Source: Candidatus Melainabacteria bacterium (GTDB lineage Bacteria > Cyanobacteriota > Vampirovibrionia > Obscuribacterales > Obscuribacteraceae). From it: a stretch of DNA of 64,000 bases. The DNA is taken from positions 31,339 through 95,338 of the forward strand of contig PLXC01000136.1 in NCBI GenBank assembly GCA_003151275.1, read 5' to 3'. Made by a program: the position numbers and the translations under genes. Shown here piece after piece: positions 54,889 to 61,664 of the stretch (its first letter is position 1; every line of letters starts with the position of its first letter). The notes beneath the pieces were generated by a model that made no database searches, was not told the DNA's origin, and saw only the letters and a list, made by a program, of their open reading frames with translations.

Positions 54889-55016
54889 TTTAACTGACGC
54901 TTGGATAGTCTGCGTGAGAGGATATTACTTTATATAACCGCTCCGTCACCTTCGGCTCTGCTGTGCAAAGGCCGTTGACCTACGCGCACATTGGCCATCG
55001 GTAGTTTTAAAAGATG

Positions 55017-55997
55017 TTATGCAGCCGGATGTCGTCTTCCCAGCATCTCAAGCCATCCTTCGCCGATCAAGTTAACAGAGCCCACAGTCATTGTAATCAG
55101 AAATCCAGGAATAAACACCGCCCACCAATTGCCCTGGCTAAGACTTACTTGAGCTGAAGTTAACATGCTGCCCCAGCTTGGATTCGATGGACCCAGCCCC
55201 AGTCCTAAAAAGCTTAGACCTGATTCCATGAGCACCGCATCTGAAACCAGAAGGGTGGCCTCGACCATCAGTACAGACGCTGCATTTGGCAGCAGATGCC
55301 GAAACAACATTCTTGAAGTGCCCATTCCCAACGCCTGTGCTGCTTCGATATACTCCTCAGATTTCACGCTTGTAATCTTGGCACGAGAAATTCGAGCAGC
55401 TTCTAACCAGGTGGTGGCACTGATTACAGTCACAACTGTGACAATTGGCAAGTTGCCATAACTGTAACTCGTGATATGCAAGAGTGAGAGCAAAATAGGC
55501 GGTAATCCAGCTACAAGACCAGGCGCCGAGAGCAAAGAATTTAATGCCAACAAAAGAATAATGCTGGGAATGGATAACAATCCATCTACTATGCGCATCA
55601 TTAGCGTGTCAACAAATCCTCCTGCAAACGCACTCAGTGAGCCCCAAATGCTGCCAAAGGAAACGGCGATAAGCGCCGCGAACAAGCCAACGATTAGCGA
55701 GGCGCGACTGCCCCAGATGGCTTCGGCGAATACATCTCTGCCCAAATAGTCGGTGCCAAGTAGGTGGTTTGGTGAGCCTGGTGGCAGATTTATGTAGTTT
55801 AAATGGGCGGAAAGTGGCGAATATTCGTAAGTAATTGGTGCCAGCCTGGGTGCCAGAAGAGCAATCGCCGCTATTAAAGCTAAGACCATTGAGCCGAATA
55901 CGACCCGTTTGCTGAATCGGATTCGATAGACGGCAACCGAACGCTTATCTGTTGCAGACAGAATGCGCTTGTGCTCGAACTCCTTCATTACAGGCAT
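55017..55997 (-). CDS. DppC/OppC-type peptide ABC transporter permease
   Basis: 326 residues. N-terminal helix after a basic segment, then the family pattern HLLGTDYLGRDVFAEAIWGS and the EAA loop (EAAQALGMGTSRMLFRHLLP). It ends GEGWLEMLGRRHPA-like. With the DppB-type permease upstream (one-base overlap, TGATG) it would form a peptide or nickel transport channel. No binding protein or ATPase genes are in the window. Confidence 0.9.
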   Translation of the reverse strand: MPVMKEFEHKRILSATDKRSVAVYRIRFSKRVVFGSMVLALIAAIALLAPRLAPITYEYSPLSAHLNYINLPPGSPNHLLGTDYLGRDVFAEAIWGSRASLIVGLFAALIAVSFGSIWGSLSAFAGGFVDTLMMRIVDGLLSIPSIILLLALNSLLSAPGLVAGLPPILLSLLHITSYSYGNLPIVTVVTVISATTWLEAARISRAKITSVKSEEYIEAAQALGMGTSRMLFRHLLPNAASVLMVEATLLVSDAVLMESGLSFLGLGLGPSNPSWGSMLTSAQVSLSQGNWWAVFIPGFLITMTVGSVNLIGEGWLEMLGRRHPAA

Positions 55998-57004
55998 CAG
56001 GCGTGACCTCGCGAAAGTCTCGACTGACTGTTTAGTTCAAAATCTCGAGCACGCGGATCCAAATAAAGCTGAACGATGTCTGCGACAAGGTTCGAAAGAA
56101 TGACCATGGTGCCATAAATCATGATCAATGCTAAGAGCACTGGATAATTCCTGCCAAAAGTGGCGTCCACAGCCAATCTGCCCATGCCTGGCCAGGCGAA
56201 GACGGATTCTACGAGCACGGAGCCACCTAAAAGGGCGGGCAGCGACAAGCCGATCAAGCTCGCCACCGGCAAAAAACTGTTCTTCATGACGTGCCGAATT
56301 ATTACAGAAGCGTTGCTCAAACCCTTGCCGCGTGCGGTTATGACGTAGCCCTTGCCCATTTCTTCAATTGTCGAGGCCCGAACAAACAAAGCCACTTTCG
56401 CCGTGCGGCGGCTGGCCAGCACCAAAGCGGGCAAAAATGCGTGTTGAAAAAGAGCGAGCAGTGAACCTGGTTCACCCGGATTGTGCAAGCCTAAAACTGG
56501 TATGCCCGAGAGAGGTTCGTAGCTTGCAACCAGAGCGATGGCCAAAAATCCCACCCAGAAACTCGGGGCAGAATAAAACATCAAAGCTAAACCGATCAGC
56601 ACCGAGTCCAATCGAGCGGCGCTGGTAAGCCTCAACCAGGCCATGAAAAGTCCCCAAACGATGCCGATTGTAAATGAAATTGTTAGCGCTGTGCCCACTA
56701 AAACAAGAGTCGCAGGCAGCCTTTCTTTAATGACGGAAATTGCCGGGCGTCCATCTCGATAAGACCTGCCGAACTCAGCTCTGGTCAGGACTCCCGTTGC
56801 CCATGCGACATATTGCCGCGCCGGCGGCTGATCCAGCCCCAACTCGCGCCGCATTATTGCCACTTGCTCTGGCGGAACGTCCTTTTCCGCAGAGCCAAGC
56901 ATGATCTCGACCGGGTCTCCTGGCAACACCTTGATGATGCAAAATGAAACAAGTGAAAGAAAAAAGAGTAGGGGAAGTGAGCCGAGGCAACGCTTTAAAA
57001 TCAT
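55997..57004 (-). CDS. DppB-type peptide ABC transporter permease
   Basis: 335 residues from the ATG at 57004. The frame is open to 57175, but the longer start would overlap the tRNA-Cys gene and adds residues not typical of the family. Signatures: FCIIKVLPGDPVEIMLG, MRRELGLDQPPARQYVAW, and the EAA loop YVITARGKGLSNASVIIRHV. Five to six helices. Partner of the DppC-type permease. Confidence 0.9.
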   Translation of the reverse strand: MILKRCLGSLPLLFFLSLVSFCIIKVLPGDPVEIMLGSAEKDVPPEQVAIMRRELGLDQPPARQYVAWATGVLTRAEFGRSYRDGRPAISVIKERLPATLVLVGTALTISFTIGIVWGLFMAWLRLTSAARLDSVLIGLALMFYSAPSFWVGFLAIALVASYEPLSGIPVLGLHNPGEPGSLLALFQHAFLPALVLASRRTAKVALFVRASTIEEMGKGYVITARGKGLSNASVIIRHVMKNSFLPVASLIGLSLPALLGGSVLVESVFAWPGMGRLAVDATFGRNYPVLLALIMIYGTMVILSNLVADIVQLYLDPRARDFELNSQSRLSRGHA

Positions 57005-57161
57005 TCCTAGCAACCGAAATACCTCTGCCAACCGGCTAGCCGACGCGTGCCCAAGCAGGCGCAACGTGCTCGACTTAATGATAACCGGCTGTTCGCGTTG
57101 ACAAACAATGTGCCAACCGCATAGGATACTTTCATCTGCCTTGAGCTGGCGGGTAAATTTT

Positions 57162-57233
57162 GGCGGCATAGCCAAGTGGTAAGGCAGAGCTCTGCAAAAG
57201 CTCTATCCCCCAGTTCGAATCTGGGTGCCGCCT
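57162..57233 (+). tRNA. tRNA-Cys (GCA)
   Basis: 72 bases forming a full cloverleaf: acceptor GGCGGCA with TGCCGCC, anticodon stem GAGCT/AGCTC with loop CTGCAAA (anticodon GCA), T-arm with GTTCGAAT, and discriminator T, which is a cysteine identity element. CCA is not encoded. It reads opposite to dppB and lies within its upstream region. Confidence 0.96.
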
Positions 57234-57299
57234 AGTTTTCTCACCGTTCTCCTTGAGTCCGAAAGCATGCTGAAGACCCTGGATGAACGGTTGAGGCGC

Positions 57300-57382
57300 G
57301 ATCCCCTGAAAAGCCGAGCAGCAGCCCGGGCTTTCCAGGATTAAGCCGAGCAACTTGCTGCACGGGCTAGCCTCGGCTAAAA
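57300..57382. repeat. Dispersed element, diverged copy between two tRNA genes
   Basis: GCAGCCCGGGC and CTTGCTGCACGGGC words followed by TAGCCTCGGCTA at 57368-57379. This last block is the same as TATCCTCGGATA in other copies with T to G and A to C at symmetric positions, so the inverted symmetry is kept. Confidence 0.5.
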
Positions 57383-57395
57383 TGTTGCCTCAAAT

Positions 57396-57468
57396 GGACA
57401 GTTGGCGCAGTTGGTAGCGCACCACTTTGACATAGTGGGGGTCACTGGTTCGAATCCAGTACTGTCCA
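57396..57468 (+). tRNA. tRNA-Val (GAC)
   Basis: 73 bases: acceptor GGACAGT with ACTGTCC, D-arm GCGC/GCGC, anticodon stem CCACT/AGTGG with loop TTGACAT (anticodon GAC), T-arm with GGTTCGAATCC, discriminator A. CCA is not encoded. It lies 163 bases after tRNA-Cys on the same strand; a short T-rich stretch follows. Confidence 0.96.
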
Positions 57469-57617
57469 ATCTTTTGATCTTTAATCAGGCTCTGGAGCAA
57501 GCTGAAGCTGACGCTCCAATTCAGCGATCGGGTATTTTTGCCGGTCGCGTGGAATATCACCATTGATATAGTCGTACCCTAATCAGTGCCTTGCTGCACG
57601 CCTGACTCGGTGTGAAG

Positions 57618-59996
57618 ATGAGCTCAGAACAGGATGAATTAAATCGTCATCCAACCGCTCGAATGTTCGGAAGTGTCCGAAAGCGATTTCAGAGCCTGGG
57701 GAACCGGGCTTTGGCAATCTGTGCAGCGACTGCATTATTAGTTTGCGTTCTTGAAATTTTGCACCTACCGCCTGTTCGTCCTGAATTATCAGACGCGGAG
57801 TTGCGCTTGCAAGATCACTATTTTTTGACGCGAAATTATCTTTGGCCAAACGGTGCTTGGAAAAATTCTTCTTTTAATGACATCGTGCTTGTGTCGGTTG
57901 ACAACGAATCGGCGCGAAGAATCGGACTTGGTGATCCGCAGCACTGGCCGAAGAAAGTCTTCGCCGCTTTAATCAAGAAATTGAGAGCCGCCAACGCTGA
58001 TGTGATTGTGTTGGACGTTCCACTTGAAGCTTCTTCTGACTATAAAGTGGAAGGCTCCGCACCTGATTTAGGTTCTGAAAAACAGCCTTCCAAGGTGAAT
58101 TCAAATGATACCAAAGACGGTGACTCAGATAGCCAGTACTTGATTGACGAATTGAAAAACTCAAAAAATGTGGTGCTTTCTTCGGGCCTCGACAAAAGTC
58201 TCGTAAATTATTCTGGAGCTTCAAGAGACGATTCTCCTGTATTACTTAGATCACCTGGCGCTGCTTTCATCGACGCGGTCGGGGAAGATTCCGGTTCGGT
58301 CGGAAATGATGTAATTATGGCCGATGCAGATGGATTGGTTCGTCACGGCATGATGTTGTTCGATCAACTCGGACCTTCGTTCTACAAATCTATAGCTCTC
58401 AGGGTGATGGAGAAGAAAGTTGGAGCCCGTTCGATCGTAGATGATCATGGCACCGTTTACTTGCGGGATCGCTTGATGCCTATCAATGTGCGCATCAATT
58501 TCGGCGGTCCGCCAGGTTCGTTTCGCATCATTCCTCTGTGGCGTGCTTTAGAGTGGGAGAAGCACGCTCAACATGGGCTGTTTAGCAGTGGCACAAGTTC
58601 CCTGGCTAATTCTAGCGCGATGTCGGATGCTACCCTTGCTGCACAAAATCCCTTCAAGAACAAGATCGTCTTGATCGGGATGATCGATCCATCACTGTTG
58701 GCAGGAACACGCGAACGTGTTGCCTATGGGAGTTCAATCTCAAGTTACTTGACTCCGGTGGCACCGCCGCCAACACCAATGACGGGAGTGGAGATTCAAG
58801 CTAATTTGATCGCCAATACGTTGAGCAAAAACTTTTTGGCCGAACCTGATCAATGGGAATTGTTGCTCGTCATATTTTTTGTGGGACTCTTGGTTGGTCG
58901 CTTGCTCGGTAAATGCGCCTATAGACCGTGGCTCAGTCTTGCAGTAATGGGACTCTTCAGTTTGCTGTGGCTGGCACTGTCTTTTTACACGTTTGTTGTC
59001 TTTAAGATCTTGATACCGGTTATGGTGCCTCTGGCTGGAGTCGCTTGGCCTAGTGCAATAGCTGTTTTGCTGGATCAGCATTTCAAAATTAAACGCGAAA
59101 AGGCCAAGCAGACGAAACTGTTCCGCTCGCTTGCCGCTAAACCCTTGGCCAACGAGATTGAACGTCGCTTGTTGGCAGAGTTGGGGCTGACCGGCAAACT
59201 TATGAACGTTACGGTATTAGCCTGTCAACTTCGTGACTTTTCGCTAACTATAGATGGTCGCTCACCAGAGATCATATTGCAAAGTCTCAATGAATGTCTA
59301 GGCGAAATGATGACATCAATTGGAGAGCACGGTGGACTTGTAGAACGTGTCTGGAATTGCGGGGTAATCGGGCTATGGGGTGCTCCGATTGCCATGGATG
59401 AACCTGCACAGGCTTTGGCTGCTGCTAAATGTATTGGCGATATGCGCCTGCGTCTGAAACGCTTAGATGGAAGTGATCAGATTAACAGTAAATCTCCTTT
59501 CGGTCTGACATGCAGCATCAATACAGGCGATGCGATTTGCGGAACTATTGATGCCGGATCTCGTGACTCATCTCTCGTTCAATACGGAGCGCTTGGACCT
59601 TCTGTAGACTTAGCCATGCAATTGGATTCGCTTAATTCTCAGTATGGCACCACCTGCATCTTGGGTTACTCCACGGCTAAGTTATTAGAACAACAAGCAG
59701 ATTTGCGTGAGCTTGATAGGATCCAAATTGGTGCGCATGATCAGAACCAGTCGATCTTTGAGTTTTTGTCTGTAGACGGAGCATTGCCTGGTTTGTTAGA
59801 GGAAGCAATGGATCTGTTTCGTCAGGGCCGCATCGCCTTCGAGGATGGACGCTTTCGAGAGGCCGAGCAGCTGTTCACAACAGGATTAAGCATGGTGCCT
59901 GGCGACAAGCCGACGACGATTATGTTGGAACGTTGCAGGAATGTGCTGGCTAAATCAGATAAACCAACAAGTGAAACTCGAAGCACAAGTCTCTGA
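57618..59996 (+). CDS. CHASE2 protein with degenerate class III nucleotide cyclase domain
   Basis: About 792 residues. N-terminal helix, an outer CHASE2 sensor domain (~60-405, with DNESARRIGLGDPQHWPKKV and PFKNKIVLIGMIDPS), three helices (~410-490), then a cyclase-homology domain. Catalytic positions are lost: the first metal Asp region reads LACQLRDF (usually F-x-D-I-x-G-F), the second reads NCGVIGLWG (usually GDG), and the Asn/Arg pair reads SVDLAMQL (usually VNLAARL). A short TPR-like end follows. Likely a sensor whose output domain binds partners rather than making cAMP. A GTG at 57612 is also possible. Confidence 0.85.
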   Translation: MSSEQDELNRHPTARMFGSVRKRFQSLGNRALAICAATALLVCVLEILHLPPVRPELSDAELRLQDHYFLTRNYLWPNGAWKNSSFNDIVLVSVDNESARRIGLGDPQHWPKKVFAALIKKLRAANADVIVLDVPLEASSDYKVEGSAPDLGSEKQPSKVNSNDTKDGDSDSQYLIDELKNSKNVVLSSGLDKSLVNYSGASRDDSPVLLRSPGAAFIDAVGEDSGSVGNDVIMADADGLVRHGMMLFDQLGPSFYKSIALRVMEKKVGARSIVDDHGTVYLRDRLMPINVRINFGGPPGSFRIIPLWRALEWEKHAQHGLFSSGTSSLANSSAMSDATLAAQNPFKNKIVLIGMIDPSLLAGTRERVAYGSSISSYLTPVAPPPTPMTGVEIQANLIANTLSKNFLAEPDQWELLLVIFFVGLLVGRLLGKCAYRPWLSLAVMGLFSLLWLALSFYTFVVFKILIPVMVPLAGVAWPSAIAVLLDQHFKIKREKAKQTKLFRSLAAKPLANEIERRLLAELGLTGKLMNVTVLACQLRDFSLTIDGRSPEIILQSLNECLGEMMTSIGEHGGLVERVWNCGVIGLWGAPIAMDEPAQALAAAKCIGDMRLRLKRLDGSDQINSKSPFGLTCSINTGDAICGTIDAGSRDSSLVQYGALGPSVDLAMQLDSLNSQYGTTCILGYSTAKLLEQQADLRELDRIQIGAHDQNQSIFEFLSVDGALPGLLEEAMDLFRQGRIAFEDGRFREAEQLFTTGLSMVPGDKPTTIMLERCRNVLAKSDKPTSETRSTSL

Positions 59997-60029
59997 ACTC
60001 AGGTGACAAGCCTCTTCAAGTGCGCCTGT

Positions 60030-60371
60030 TCAACTTGCAGCGGATTGTAGCTGAGTGAATACTATCTCTGTATCATTGCGCCCAACTTTGCAAAAGCTAA
60101 GGTCAAACGTGTTTGAGGTGCCGTTCTTACAGGCAAGCAGTCGATAGTGCCCAATTTGCAGAACATGGTAGCCGATAGATACTAAAGCTGTTCTGGAGCA
60201 GGCAATTGCAAACTCCACAGAACATTCCATGCGTATGCTTGTGTTTTGAGATTCTGCTTTAACTGATGAATGATCAATATCTATGATGTCACTGGCTCGT
60301 GGTGGTGCCACATATGCACTAACGATTTCGGTGCTAACCAGCGCTGGTGGTGGCGTGAATGAGGTAAACAT
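60030..60371 (-). CDS. Small protein of unknown function
   Basis: 113 residues with AGGAA five bases before the ATG. No signal peptide; beta-type pattern with FAIACSRTALVSIGYHVLQI and FCKVGRNDTEIVFTQLQ. Four cysteines. No family recognised. It converges on the CHASE2 gene and precedes no obvious partner. Confidence 0.5.
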   Translation of the reverse strand: MFTSFTPPPALVSTEIVSAYVAPPRASDIIDIDHSSVKAESQNTSIRMECSVEFAIACSRTALVSIGYHVLQIGHYRLLACKNGTSNTFDLSFCKVGRNDTEIVFTQLQSAAS

Positions 60372-60470
60372 TGTTTTCCTGGATTTTCAGAGAAGGGTTA
60401 TGGGCGTTGGATAGTGCGAGTGGGAAAGTGTTGATTCGAAGATTTGTCGTTTCGAATTATTGAAGTCAGA

Positions 60471-60734
60471 TTATTTGTCGAAGTTAACTACTGTTATCGA
60501 GCCGTTTTCGCGTGTGATCAAAACCGTTTGAGTGCGGCTGTTAAACTTAAATGTTGGTCCGCCTTTCACAGTCATAACAAAACCAGAGTTATCGTCGTAT
60601 TTCTTCATCGAGACCCCTTCGCCGTAGTTAGTGGTGTGCTCTGCCGGTACATTTGCCGGTACATTGGCTTGTGCGGATGGTGCTGCTACTACAAGTACTG
60701 AGAAGATAGAAAGAATCATTGCTGTGGTGTTCAT
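60471..60734 (-). CDS. Small exported protein
   Basis: 87 residues with GGAG before the ATG and a signal peptide (MILSIFSVLVVAAPSAQA, cleavage after AQA). The mature ~63 residues have a beta-hairpin-like pattern: FVMTVKGGPTFKFNSRTQTV and NGSITVVNF. Contains the small repeat NVPANVPAE at the mature N-terminus. Function unknown. Confidence 0.7.
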   Translation of the reverse strand: MNTTAMILSIFSVLVVAAPSAQANVPANVPAEHTTNYGEGVSMKKYDDNSGFVMTVKGGPTFKFNSRTQTVLITRENGSITVVNFDK

Positions 60735-60821
60735 GATTTTTTGCTCCGAGAGTTAGTGGCGTCTCTTTGTGTGAACATCATAGGAAAACCAGCAAACGAA
60801 GCACAGGTGAGTACGCGTAAA

Positions 60822-60864
60822 CAAGTTGCGTAATTACGCAACTTGCCTGGAAGGGCAGCCAGGC
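60822..60864 (-). terminator. Two adjacent hairpins after the response-regulator gene
   Basis: On the minus strand, a GCCTGG/CCAGGC stem (60845-60864) is followed by a perfect 24-base palindrome (60822-60845: CAAGTTGCGTAA and TTACGCAACTTG) and then TTTACG. It begins ~15 bases after the stop codon. The palindrome could also be a protein-binding site upstream of the gene at 60734. Confidence 0.65.
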
Positions 60865-60878
60865 GCACAAAATTAATC

Positions 60879-61622
60879 CTATACTTTTTCGAAGTTAAAA
60901 CGACGTGCGATCCATTTGTCCATCTCTGTATCCATGCGGTCGATGTCGTCAATATCCACAATGCCGCGGCGCACCGCCTCAAGCACTATGCGTACGCGTG
61001 GATTGTAGACTTCAAGACCGGCCGATTCTCGCAGGTGCACGTCCACACCCTTGAGCAGTTTTTGGGACAAGGCGGAAATCCTATTCTGCGCTCCACGCAC
61101 ACTGATGTGGTGGTGCATTGCAATGGCCTTGTCTGTCAGCCCCAACATCAGATCAGTGAGGATCTCGTATTCAGTTTCATTGATACCATCTGCAAGATTG
61201 AGATTTTGTTGTACGCCTCTGACAATTGGATCAATGTATGGATTGTCGTGCAAGAGAATCGAACTAATTGCGTAGCTTAGTTTTTGATCGCTTTCAGTCT
61301 TCAGTGCGTATCCGTGGATCGCTTCATCCGGAACTATTTTTCCAAGCTCTCGCACATAGGTTTCGCGATGAAACTGTGACCAGAACAGGATCTTCTGAAC
61401 AGGATTTTCTAGCCAGATTTGCTGAGCAGCTTTCATGCCATTCATTTCCGGCATCATGATGTCCATGACTATCAAATCTGGTTTTTGAGTTCGAAACAAC
61501 TCAAGACCGAGGTTCCCATTACTAGCCTCAATAATTTGCGCGTCAGGAACGACTTCCTTTAAAATCTGCGTCATATGCTGCCGCAAAGCCGCGACGTCGT
61601 CGACTATCAATACTTTTTGCAT
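60879..61622 (-). CDS. LuxR/NarL-type response regulator
   Basis: 247 residues. Receiver domain (1-125) with VLIVDDVAAL, the phospho-acceptor Asp in DLIVMDIMMPEMNG, and the C-terminal Lys area LKTESDQ. A helix-turn-helix region of the LuxR kind follows (TEYEILTDLMLGLTDKAIAM, HHHISVRGAQNRISALSQKL), but it is not at the very end; ~50 more residues follow. It is a DNA-binding regulator; its kinase is not adjacent. Confidence 0.88.
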   Translation of the reverse strand: MQKVLIVDDVAALRQHMTQILKEVVPDAQIIEASNGNLGLELFRTQKPDLIVMDIMMPEMNGMKAAQQIWLENPVQKILFWSQFHRETYVRELGKIVPDEAIHGYALKTESDQKLSYAISSILLHDNPYIDPIVRGVQQNLNLADGINETEYEILTDLMLGLTDKAIAMHHHISVRGAQNRISALSQKLLKGVDVHLRESAGLEVYNPRVRIVLEAVRRGIVDIDDIDRMDTEMDKWIARRFNFEKV

Positions 61623-61664
61623 ACAGTTTCCTTGCGATTATCCATCATCACTTTAAAGAATGGC

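Noticed and set aside
57005..57175. Longer N-terminus for the DppB-type permease
   Set aside because: It would overlap tRNA-Cys and adds residues not found in the family; the ATG at 57004 fits.
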